Shown here one piece after another: positions 1 to 7,488 of a stretch of 64,000 nucleotides of DNA. This DNA comes from Colwellia sp. PAMC 20917 (GTDB lineage Bacteria > Pseudomonadota > Gammaproteobacteria > Enterobacterales > Alteromonadaceae): contig NZ_CP014944.1 of NCBI RefSeq assembly GCF_001767295.1, positions 186,001 to 250,000 on the forward strand, written 5' to 3'. The notes under the pieces were generated by a model that was not told the origin of the DNA, ran no database searches, and was given only the letters and a program-made list of their open reading frames with translations. How positions within the stretch are numbered: position 1 is the first letter of the stretch; each line of letters opens with the position of its first letter. The translations under genes were made by a program, and so were the position numbers.

Positions 1-576
1 CGCAACTTCAGATAAAATATCTCTTGCATACATTAGGTCTTTAAGTTTTTGCGGGTCTTTAACAGTAATACAATACTTGTCTTTGCTCTTTATGTTTGCA
101 AAAACTTCTTGGGTAGATAATTTATCTACTCTAGAGCCAATTTGGTGTAAGTCTCCTTCTTCGACTTGCCAAAATAAGGACCTAATTTCGTTATAAGATA
201 AGGTAGTGAATATTCTTTCGAATGCAAGATTATTACCTCTACTTAATATTTGGCAATGGGTATGCTTTTTACCACCAATAATTTTTTCTACTTCAATAAT
301 TAAGTGAGAGTATTTAGTAGGGAAATAGTGACCAAATGATTGGTCTTTATCATACTCATCTCCATTAGAGCTTCTAAAATTAAACTTATCTTTTGCTTTA
401 TTAAAATTCACCTCAGGTAATAAAAATAGACGAATACAGTTAAGTAAACTGGATTTACCCACATTGCCTTCACCAAGCAATATAGTATGCTTGTCTAGCT
501 CTATTTCGGAATAACAAAATCCCGCTGAGTCTACTAAAACTAGTTTTTTGAGGACAAAATTAAACTGGTATGCCAT
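1..576 (-). CDS. SMC-like / AAA ATPase, N-terminal part (cut by window edge)
   Basis: Only the first 192 codons are in the window; the gene runs off the left edge. The protein starts MAYQFNFVLKKL and has a Walker A loop GEGNVGKSS at about residues 38-46, followed by LLNCIRLFLLP. This is the layout of SMC, RecF and Wadjet JetC-type ATPases, whose N-terminal P-loop follows a short beta-rich stretch. A run YFPTKYSHLIIEVE follows, also typical of the ATPase head. The start ATG lies 12 bases after the stop of the Toprim-like gene, and its AAGGA ribosome site overlaps that stop, so the two are co-transcribed. The SMC-like call is from motif and context; which family (JetC/MukB-like, LmuB-like or RecF-like) cannot be told without the rest. 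Confidence 0.7.
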   Translation of the reverse strand, partial: MAYQFNFVLKKLVLVDSAGFCYSEIELDKHTILLGEGNVGKSSLLNCIRLFLLPEVNFNKAKDKFNFRSSNGDEYDKDQSFGHYFPTKYSHLIIEVEKIIGGKKHTHCQILSRGNNLAFERIFTTLSYNEIRSLFWQVEEGDLHQIGSRVDKLSTQEVFANIKSKDKYCITVKDPQKLKDLMYARDILSEVA

Positions 577-588
577 ATAGTAATTTCC

Positions 589-1386
589 TTATTCAAAAGC
601 CAAAATGACTTCTTGTTCCATAAATGCGGTTTCTGATAACAAAAGTGAATGTAGTGTCATTAACCCTAACTCTTCTGCACTTGTTAATGCTTTTAAATAC
701 TGACTTTCTTTTTCTGGTTTTTTAATGAAATATTTTCTCAAATTTCCAGAGGTTGGTTCTAAAAACTTAGCTTTTTCACCCAGCATATTTTTCAATGCTT
801 TAAAGATCTTTAAGCCACCAAGATCATAATCAAAAAAACACAAAGTTGATTCATATTGACTTAGGAACTCTTTATTTAACTTATTGGTCACTTGATTACC
901 GGAACCATAAAGTAAATCAGTGTTTTTCAATGAAAGCTTTAGCCCGAAAATGAGGTTTATCTTTTCAAGCATTATTTCTCTTGCGAAAAACAGTTCAGAG
1001 TTCTCAACAATAATCACATGCTGTTTTTGCTTAAACTTACAGTTAATACCATCTATATTAATGACAATTGTGTCTGGATGAATTGAATTCGAATTTTCAT
1101 GGTATGCCAACAAATAACTAGTAGATGTATTTACTTTATGTGAATCACCTAATTCTGTTGCCTCAACACGGTTATTGGGTTCTATTGTTAGTTGCTTTAG
1201 CTGTTCATTAACACGCTTACAAGATATTTCAACTAACGATAAACCGCCTTTTTGGGGCTTTATAGTTACATTGTGTTGCACATCTTCTTGTAAGCTTTCA
1301 GGTAAAAAAGTAAGAAATGTTGCAAAATTTATTGCATCACTATTTGCTATCTTAACTAAGTATTTTGCAATTCTTTTATCGTACAT
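589..1386 (-). CDS. Toprim-like protein, possible JetD-like nuclease subunit
   Basis: A 265-residue protein of no family I can name with certainty. The C-terminal half has the spacing of a Toprim fold: IIVENSELFF (acidic Glu) near residue 127, YGSGNQVT near 160, then CFFDYDLGGLKIF (DxD) near 184. This resembles the DUF2220 Toprim domain of Wadjet JetD (E..., G-G, D-x-D-x-x-G), but the protein is shorter than the roughly 390 residues usual for JetD and lacks an obvious N-terminal DUF3322 arm. It lies between a WYL regulator (24-base gap) and an SMC-like ATPase (12-base gap) on the same strand. I infer a DNA-cleaving or DNA-binding partner of that ATPase. An OLD-family-like Toprim protein is an alternative. 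Confidence 0.5.
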   Translation of the reverse strand: MYDKRIAKYLVKIANSDAINFATFLTFLPESLQEDVQHNVTIKPQKGGLSLVEISCKRVNEQLKQLTIEPNNRVEATELGDSHKVNTSTSYLLAYHENSNSIHPDTIVINIDGINCKFKQKQHVIIVENSELFFAREIMLEKINLIFGLKLSLKNTDLLYGSGNQVTNKLNKEFLSQYESTLCFFDYDLGGLKIFKALKNMLGEKAKFLEPTSGNLRKYFIKKPEKESQYLKALTSAEELGLMTLHSLLLSETAFMEQEVILAFE

Positions 1387-1410
1387 CAGCTATACCGTTA
1401 TAAATTTTCA

Positions 1411-2301
1411 TTAATCATCGAGGCTATTATAACCAGGAGCAATTGCTAAGTTTTCGGCACCATATAATGTTTGTCTGTTCCTTAACCACAACTGAAATTC
1501 CCCACCTGATAAAGTAGCATCATTTGTGCAATCAACATTCCATCGTCTTAGCAGATACCCGGCTAATGCGGCTCTAACATTTAATTCAAGTACCCCGTTA
1601 TCCATCCCATAATCCATCGCTATTGCTGTTGGATGTTTTACATTGTTTGGGTGGGCCACTAAATGCAACGGCATCATTCGCATCCATTGATGATCTTCAA
1701 GTTTATCTTCATGCAATTCTATATTTTGTGGCTTTATTGTTACCTTGCTTATCCTTGTGAGAACAAAGTCTCTAAAGGATTTAGATTTACGATCGTACGC
1801 ACGAACATGCCACCGTAATCCATTATCAATAATAGAATGGGGAACCAATTCTCGTGACGCTGATCCACTGCTTAATGAGGTATAAATAACACTGACTGAT
1901 TTTTTATTGAGTATCGCTTGGATTAATTTGGCTACTATAAAAATATCAGGAACATTTAATTGACTTGGCGCTTCAACCGGAAAGTTAATATCACCAATAG
2001 CATCAAATCCATCGGTAATGTTATTGGCAAGTTTAACTAATGTTTTACGAGCATCAAGCTTGAATAGAGGTTTAAATTTCTTTGCTTGAAAATATTGCTT
2101 TGAAGGGTTGTCTAATTCCGCATTATTAGGGGCTAACTCTTTATACAATGAAATGTCACGAGTGGCATTTGCCATACCCATTTCAAATTTAGTTGTTAGG
2201 TCACTTCGACTAAAAGAACCTTTAAACATTAACAAAAAATCTATATAAGCTAATCGCTGTTTTTGAGAAAAACTTATATTCGAATCACACTCTATTTGCA
2301 T
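1411..2301 (-). CDS. WYL-domain transcriptional regulator (BrxR/CapW type)
   Basis: A protein of about 296 residues. The N-terminus has a winged-helix region (QKQRLAYIDFLLMFKG, then FSRSDLTTKF and ATRDISLYKELAP, near residues 12-58) that matches the start of BrxR/CapW regulators. The middle holds a WYL domain near 130-200, with VSVIYTSLSSG, RELVPHSIIDNGLRWHVRAYD and FRDFVLTRI. A C-terminal WCX-like extension follows. Proteins of this family repress BREX, CBASS and other defence operons and usually stand first in them, as here. A longer ORF begins with TTG at 2316, but ATG 2301 gives the usual family start. An inverted repeat directly upstream is a likely operator. Family call is strong; the ligand is unknown. 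Confidence 0.85.
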   Translation of the reverse strand: MQIECDSNISFSQKQRLAYIDFLLMFKGSFSRSDLTTKFEMGMANATRDISLYKELAPNNAELDNPSKQYFQAKKFKPLFKLDARKTLVKLANNITDGFDAIGDINFPVEAPSQLNVPDIFIVAKLIQAILNKKSVSVIYTSLSSGSASRELVPHSIIDNGLRWHVRAYDRKSKSFRDFVLTRISKVTIKPQNIELHEDKLEDHQWMRMMPLHLVAHPNNVKHPTAIAMDYGMDNGVLELNVRAALAGYLLRRWNVDCTNDATLSGGEFQLWLRNRQTLYGAENLAIAPGYNSLDD

Positions 2302-2316
2302 TATTGAACACACCAA

Positions 2317-2353
2317 GTAATCATTTTGATTACCAAATCATAAGTTAATGATT
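2317..2353 (-). promoter_or_regulatory. inverted repeats upstream of the WYL regulator, possible operator
   Basis: A perfect 7-bp inverted repeat GTAATCA-ttt-TGATTAC (2317-2333) is followed by AATCAT-n6-ATGATT (2336-2353). Both lie just upstream of the regulator start. The TGATTA half-site recurs near 2424. The position fits autorepression of the defence-like operon. That they are operators is inference. Confidence 0.45.
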
Positions 2354-2500
2354 AGGTTTGTCAATATAAATATGTTTAAGCATAAGAATATTACTAGAAT
2401 CAAAAGTAGCTTATCAAAATGATTAGTTAAGAAACATTTGTATTCATCGCTATTCTTCTATCATTAATCGTATACATCTTCTATTTAGAACATGGAATAA

Positions 2501-3283
2501 TTAAGCAGCGTTATCAAAAGGTTTATCTAACTTTGAGATTAAGTCACTTAATTGCTTATCCCGTACATTAGATAGCTTTGAAACCTCGTTAATAAGGAGT
2601 TTATTTTCAGTTCTTAATTCAGCTTTTTCTGTTTTTAGCTCTGAAATTTCTGTCAGTGCATCCTTAACTCTTTGCTGTACCTCTGCTAAAGAAAGGGTAA
2701 GGTTTTCTACTTCTTTGTCCTTAGAGTCCAACTGAACTGCCAAGGTTGCAACTTCAAGATTAAACTCACCTGCTAACTTTATTTGTCCTTTCGTTTCATC
2801 TTGAGACAATTTCAATGCTTGTTTACATTGTGCATACTCTAACGATATAGCAGTTAACTTACCTTCTAGATCATCAATAGTTAATGAGGCATCATGCACC
2901 TCGGCTTCTGCGTCGTGTTCTCGCTCATTGGCCAGATCAACTGCGGTTGCAACCCGCTGCTCTGCTGTTTTAACAGCCGCATTATTCAACTCTGTTGCAA
3001 GTGCTTTAAGCTTGGTCGTTGTTTCATTAACTACTGCGTTTAACGTTTCTTCAAGCTCCACAGGGAGAGTCAAAGGAGCATAATCTGCATTATTGGATTG
3101 TGAACTTAAGTAAGCTTGCCATACTTTAAGCAGCCTTTTGGGATCTCCGCTATTACCGACCATGCTACGTAGTCCAAACCCCGTTGCTCTCCTCCCTTCT
3201 TCTATTAATTTTTTACCGGCCTCAATTATTTTTTCGTCAGATACTTCTGGTCTTCTGCCTATTACTGGTTGTGCTATATCCAT
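2501..3283 (-). CDS. KfrA-like DNA-binding coiled-coil protein
   Basis: A 260-residue protein. Residues 1-65 match the KfrA N-terminal DNA-binding domain in pattern (GRRPEVSDEKIIEAGKKL, then GLRSMVGNSGDPKRLLKVWQ). From about residue 75 to 250 there is a long, almost pure coiled coil rich in Ala, Glu, Lys and Leu. KfrA proteins are plasmid-borne, bind their own promoters and help plasmid maintenance. Here the gene sits on a chromosomal island between a MobV-like relaxase and the WYL-led operon, on the same strand. Start ATG 3283 has a GAGG site 6-10 bases upstream. A tetranucleotide repeat lies in its leader, which could make expression variable. Confidence 0.7.
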   Translation of the reverse strand: MDIAQPVIGRRPEVSDEKIIEAGKKLIEEGRRATGFGLRSMVGNSGDPKRLLKVWQAYLSSQSNNADYAPLTLPVELEETLNAVVNETTTKLKALATELNNAAVKTAEQRVATAVDLANEREHDAEAEVHDASLTIDDLEGKLTAISLEYAQCKQALKLSQDETKGQIKLAGEFNLEVATLAVQLDSKDKEVENLTLSLAEVQQRVKDALTEISELKTEKAELRTENKLLINEVSKLSNVRDKQLSDLISKLDKPFDNAA

Positions 3284-3305
3284 ATTTACCTCTATTAAGT
3301 TTGTT

Positions 3306-3343
<38 letters not shown>

Positions 3344-3361
3344 CTTTCTATCTGTTTAAAT

Positions 3362-4891
3362 TTATTTAATCGTCGGGTTATCAAAATTACCAGAAACAGT
3401 CAGTCCATTTATAAGCGACTCTTCATTTATTGCCCTTGCGGCAGCACCACAAACGTTATTAAGAAGTGAAGGTTCTAGTGAAGCGAACTCTTTTAATATT
3501 TGCTCAATGAATTCTTGTGCTTTGGTATCTAACCCACGAGCACGTAACGCTGATACGGAGTATATTTTCCGGCAAATATCAGCAATAGCATTACCGCCCT
3601 TCAAATCAAGTATTTTCATTTGTTCGGTTAACTCAATTAAACGCCCTTCTTGATGTTTTAGGTCTTCATAAGATATTTGTGCTTGTGTTGCATAATGCTC
3701 AAGTAGAAATTTTGCTTCTTGAATTTGTGTCACATTTAAATGAAGCGCCGCTTGTTGCTGCTCTAAGTTATTATCCAGCGCTTTTAGCTCACTATGTTCA
3801 GCGCTTATTTTTTGTTGTAACTCATCTAATCGTTTTTTTGCTAATTCATTTGAACGGGAGTTCAGATTAAATTTTCTTAAGGCCTTAGGGAGCTTAGCTT
3901 CTCTATTCATTTGCTTACGTCGCTCAGATTTTTTCTCCGTCGCATCGGCGAATGTAGCCTGTAACCCAATTGGGTTTAATAATTTCTTATTAACATGCTC
4001 ATAGAACATTCTTTGAAAATACTCACCAAAAATTTTTGTTTGTTTTAGATTAAGTTTTCCATTATTTGGCAATCTATCAGTCAACTCACCTTTATTAATG
4101 ATGAATTGATTCACAACAGATATTTGTGTTTTATGTAAATCATATTGGTTGGTAACATTATTCTTACCACTCAAAAAATAGTGAGAATGTGCGCCAACGT
4201 CTTCATTAAGCTCACGCTCATCATGATGACAGACAATGCATTTAATATCGTAATCACCAAAATTCTTTGTTAGAAAATCTTTGACAACATCAATGTATTT
4301 TTCTTTTGAAATAACATCAGTGGTTATGCCCCATTTCAACGGGAACCTAAACAGTCCTTCTTGAACATAAAGACTGTTTTCATGCATAACCTTATTTACC
4401 AGTTTATTATGAGCTTCTACATACGTTTGTAGCATTTTTTCACGCTGACGTTTTCGTGTAGATTCGAGTTTGCTAAACTTATCTAACTTCGAATAAGAGA
4501 TGTGCTTATCATCTGAATACGACATTATTAGACGCATAAACTCTGCTGCCTGAATATTTCCTTTTCGACTTTCAGACTCAATAGCCTTTTTAATCTTAAG
4601 CTTATATTTTCTACGGTTTTCTTGGTGTTTCTTCTTATTATGAACTGGTAATGGAGGAGCAACCTCAAACAATAATGATTGCTTATCATCCACCGTAAAG
4701 TCAGTTAATTTATGATAATCACCATTTAAATAAATAATATTTTCATCAGCTAATTCCTCTCGCCATTGCAAGCCTCTCCCCTCGGGTTGAGAAAAACGCA
4801 GTGTATGAGCCAGTGATGATTCGCATTTTTTCCGCTGTGTTGGCGTAGAATTAGAATTAAATCTACGGTGAAACATCGTTATGGCTTTCAT
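3362..4891 (-). CDS. MobV/Pre-like plasmid mobilisation relaxase
   Basis: A 509-residue protein. Near residues 225-245 it has CHHDERELNE and GAHSHYFLSG, which matches the histidine pattern of Pre/Mob (MobV) relaxases (HxDE...PHxHxxxxP). Residues 150-175 are basic. The segment from about 345 to 445 is a coiled coil (AKKRLDELQQKIS, LDNNLEQQQAAL), also common in MobV proteins. Relaxases nick one strand at oriT and lead it during conjugal transfer. The start ATG has a GAGG site 6 bases upstream that lies inside a hairpin (4893-4915), so translation may be self-limiting. The gene is followed by the KfrA-like gene and preceded by a palindrome-rich oriT candidate. The family call rests on the His motif and context. 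Confidence 0.6.
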   Translation of the reverse strand: MKAITMFHRRFNSNSTPTQRKKCESSLAHTLRFSQPEGRGLQWREELADENIIYLNGDYHKLTDFTVDDKQSLLFEVAPPLPVHNKKKHQENRRKYKLKIKKAIESESRKGNIQAAEFMRLIMSYSDDKHISYSKLDKFSKLESTRKRQREKMLQTYVEAHNKLVNKVMHENSLYVQEGLFRFPLKWGITTDVISKEKYIDVVKDFLTKNFGDYDIKCIVCHHDERELNEDVGAHSHYFLSGKNNVTNQYDLHKTQISVVNQFIINKGELTDRLPNNGKLNLKQTKIFGEYFQRMFYEHVNKKLLNPIGLQATFADATEKKSERRKQMNREAKLPKALRKFNLNSRSNELAKKRLDELQQKISAEHSELKALDNNLEQQQAALHLNVTQIQEAKFLLEHYATQAQISYEDLKHQEGRLIELTEQMKILDLKGGNAIADICRKIYSVSALRARGLDTKAQEFIEQILKEFASLEPSLLNNVCGAAARAINEESLINGLTVSGNFDNPTIK

Positions 4892-4892
4892 T

Positions 4893-5078
4893 CAACACCT
4901 CGCTTTGTGGTGTTGGTAAAATACGGAGTCCAGAGAGCTCTCTGGCCCCAAGCTTGCGTTCTCATCTTTTGCGGAGCAAAAGTGTGACGTAAGCGCAGCG
5001 GGTTGCTATAACCGCACAGTTTCCTTGTGCGTCCAATATCGAGAAGGCTTTTGTTTCCAAGCTTTAAGCTTGGGCCCA
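4893..5078. other. palindrome-rich region, oriT candidate
   Basis: Between the integrase stop and the relaxase start there are at least six inverted repeats in 190 bases: CAACACC/GGTGTTG (4893-4915), the 16-bp palindrome CCAGAGAGCTCTCTGG (4930-4945), CTTTTGC-gga-GCAAAAG (4966-4982), CGCACA/TGTGCG (5013-5031), CCAAGCTT-t-AAGCTTGG (5057-5073) and TGGGCCCA (5071-5078). MobV origins of transfer lie just upstream of mob and contain inverted repeats. The oriT role is inferred; no known nic consensus was recognised. An 81-codon ORF here looks non-coding. Confidence 0.45.
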
Positions 5079-5093
5079 TTTCGAATACATCAA

Positions 5094-6197
5094 TTATGCG
5101 CATCGTTTTATCTCCCACTTGCCCGCGGTACAAACACCGAAGTTACCGGCGGAGGATTTACGGTCAGAAATACCTCCCCAAGAAGACACGACTATTTTTG
5201 AGCCCGGCTTCGCTACACTGCAAAGAGTAGCTTTTTTTTCGAATACATCACACAGTGCCTCACCAAGCTGGTTAGAATAATCTGGCGCATCAGCATTCAT
5301 CCACGTACCATAATGCTTTTCTATCATTTTTATAGATGTATGCCCCATCTGCTTGCGTATCCACTCCATATTTAAGCCTTCCGTTAGTGCGTGACTGGCG
5401 AAAGTATGTCTTAGCTGATTTGCGCCTCGTTTCTTAACTTCAGCTTTCAATAAGAAGCCTTTAAAAAATTTTATTGTAAATTCCTTTACATCACGAAATG
5501 GTTTTTTACTCCGACTAGATATAAAGACATGCTGAACGGATTCTTTAACTTTTGATTTGTTGTCTTTTTGCAGAACTCTGATTACACGCTTTTTTAAGTG
5601 ACCTGTTATTTCAAATTGATTTTTCAATATTTCAATTGCATGTGTATTTAAGTCTACTTTTCTAATAGACTTTTTAGTTTTTGGTAACTTATATTTTCCA
5701 AGCACTACAGATTTATTTATTTGAATTTCTGCTTTATCAAAATCAACACAATTCCAAGTTAAAGCTAAAATCTCACAAATTCTGAGGCCCGTGACTACGG
5801 CTAAAAAGAGAAGGTTCTTTTCAGTTACATATTCAGTATCAGTCTTCTGTAGTGCAATAAGCTCATCTTTTGCGAAAGGACAAGGTTCTAAAATGTGTAT
5901 CTCAAGCGTTTTTATATCTTGCATTGGATTAATGGCTATTACCCCATCATTAACAGCTATTTTAAATATTGTACGGAGAATTGATAAATGATCATTAATT
6001 GTCTTATTGTTCAATTTTTTATGAATTTTACCTCTCCAAACTTTTATTTCAGAATGTTTAATACTCGATATCTCACGTTTACCGAATTTTTTAATCAATC
6101 TATTAACTTTTGCTCGGTTTGAGATGTAACTGGAGTAAGCATGTTCACATCTACTTTCATCTAAATATATTTGTGCATAATCTTTAAAAGTATTCAT
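5094..6197 (-). CDS. tyrosine recombinase / integrase
   Basis: A site-specific recombinase of about 367 residues from ATG 6197. An upstream in-frame start at 6263 adds 22 residues that look unlike the family. The N-terminal SAM-like core-binding domain spans about 1-95. The catalytic domain shows Arg in TGLRICEILALTW, HTFASH after QLR (HxxR-type box II), the downstream His in MGHTSIKM and the Tyr in IEKHYGTWM. It probably moves the element carrying the relaxase and KfrA genes. The C-terminal tail after DVFEKKATLCS is unusual: a 13-bp direct repeat (TTCGAATACATCA, 5081-5093 and 5238-5250) and a run of eight A on the coding strand suggest the 3' end has been altered. Confidence 0.9.
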   Translation of the reverse strand: MNTFKDYAQIYLDESRCEHAYSSYISNRAKVNRLIKKFGKREISSIKHSEIKVWRGKIHKKLNNKTINDHLSILRTIFKIAVNDGVIAINPMQDIKTLEIHILEPCPFAKDELIALQKTDTEYVTEKNLLFLAVVTGLRICEILALTWNCVDFDKAEIQINKSVVLGKYKLPKTKKSIRKVDLNTHAIEILKNQFEITGHLKKRVIRVLQKDNKSKVKESVQHVFISSRSKKPFRDVKEFTIKFFKGFLLKAEVKKRGANQLRHTFASHALTEGLNMEWIRKQMGHTSIKMIEKHYGTWMNADAPDYSNQLGEALCDVFEKKATLCSVAKPGSKIVVSSWGGISDRKSSAGNFGVCTAGKWEIKRCA

Positions 6198-6263
6198 TAT
6201 AATCACCAAAGGGTAATTATGCCGCAACGCGACTTGTGATAATTCTAATAAAAAACAAAACAA

Positions 6264-6678
6264 ATAACAAGAATAAAACGAACAAAAACATATAGTTAAT
6301 ATTCGCAGATGTTAATATTTATATAAATAGAGAAATAATTATAGTGTGATAAATACAATAGAGTCAGTAAGATATGATTGACGTTTTAAACATGAATTAT
6401 TTTCAATATTGGTTGAAAATAATTTTGTTTTATCTGTAAAAAATCATTTATGGGTCATTATTATGCGTAGATGAGCATAATTATATTTCAGGGGATTGAA
6501 GGTTTACTCTCTAAACCTTAATTATCTATCAATATTGTTTTTAATACCGATCATCAAATATGAGAGGTTATTTTTTGAAGTTAGAATAAGTGGCAGGTAT
6601 TAAACGTGTTATATACCTAGCCACTGTGTTGAAATTCGCTTATTAATTGTTGTTAACAATTTGTTTAGAACTTTAGCT
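6264..6678. other. AT-rich intergenic stretch, no gene seen
   Basis: About 415 bases upstream of the integrase, very AT-rich and without a supported ORF on either strand. It must hold the integrase promoter and may hold an attachment site, but I recognise no clear motif. Confidence 0.5.
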
Positions 6679-6915
6679 TCAAAAGCATATAGCGATTACG
6701 TTAACTAAAATCTCCGTCTCTATCGTATAAATCAAGTCACTAACCGCCTGTTTATCCTTTTCTAACAAAGAAAGTGGTGTAACGTCACACAACTGAGACT
6801 TTGGTAGTGTAAGCCAACTTAATGCTATTTACTCTTCTACAAAGAGTGCTAAGAGCGACTTTTTAATATTTTGGTGATTTTTCAATAATACGTCAAAATG
6901 TTCTTTTGAATTCAT
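6679..6915 (-). pseudogene. MbcA/ParS/Xre (DUF2384-like) antitoxin, broken by an in-frame stop
   Basis: Reading the minus strand from ATG 6915 gives MNSKEHFDVLLKNH then SLLALFVEE, an in-frame TAA at codon 29, and then IALSWLTLPKSQLCDVTPLSLL and VSDLIYTIETE. The second part matches the conserved C-terminal toxin-binding domain of MbcA/ParS/Xre-type antitoxins (ALxWLxxPNxxLxGxTPLxLL). A GA-rich site precedes the ATG. The stop splits the helix before the conserved Trp-Leu, so it is probably a dead gene of about 79 codons. No RES-type toxin partner is visible nearby. Confidence 0.55.
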
Positions 6916-7006
6916 AATTACGCCCACTCTTTAGATTTAAATTAAATAATAAACGTAGATGATTAGTTACACATCCACGAATATAAAAACATGAATGCTA
7001 GCCAAC

Positions 7007-7477
7007 TCAGGTTCGAGCTAACCGAACAAAGTTTTGTGCCATTAATTGTTTATTGAACTCCTCAGCTCCAGACATATTCCACATAGGGTGTAAATATGAT
7101 GACCCTTGCCATTTATCTCTCTTTGCAATCCATTTTGAAAAGCGCTCATTATGTACATTAGTGATACACAAATGATGACCAGGGAAGTTAATTTCTAAAC
7201 TATTAACCAATTCCGTCATATAACCTTTCTTTTGATGTTCTTTACGAACACAAATAGCTTCCAAACAAATAATTTTTTCAAGTGGTACTCTCACACCTGA
7301 ATCAATTGCTTTTCTGAAATCTTGTTCATAAAGAGCAAGCTCAACTAAACCCGGTGGAGGAAGACGAAAGTGTAGTTCTTCTACAAACTCGTCAATATAA
7401 TCAAATGGAGTGACCGGATAGTTTGATTCTTCTATTCCCTTGATTACTTTTTCTATTGAAATATGAAATAAAGTCAT
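7007..7477 (-). CDS. GNAT-like acetyltransferase
   Basis: A 156-residue protein. Residues near 70-95 show the GNAT motif A pattern: a strand ICLEAICVRKEH, then QKKGYMTELVNSLE, matching the acetyl-CoA pyrophosphate loop (Q/R-x-x-G-x-G/A, here with a changed last Gly). The rest is not distinctive and the substrate is unknown. The start has a strong GAGAGGA site and lies only 11 bases after the stop of the integrase at 7489-8778, so the pair is probably one transcript. Such integrase-linked GNAT genes are island cargo; a role in integration is not evident. Confidence 0.55.
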   Translation of the reverse strand: MTLFHISIEKVIKGIEESNYPVTPFDYIDEFVEELHFRLPPPGLVELALYEQDFRKAIDSGVRVPLEKIICLEAICVRKEHQKKGYMTELVNSLEINFPGHHLCITNVHNERFSKWIAKRDKWQGSSYLHPMWNMSGAEEFNKQLMAQNFVRLART

Positions 7478-7488
7478 TAATTCCTCTC

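Noticed and set aside
4888-5133. 81-codon ORF on the minus strand between the integrase and the relaxase
   Set aside because: It runs through the palindrome-rich region and overlaps the integrase 3' end. Its sequence has no family pattern and its composition follows the inverted repeats, so it is more likely oriT or intergenic DNA.
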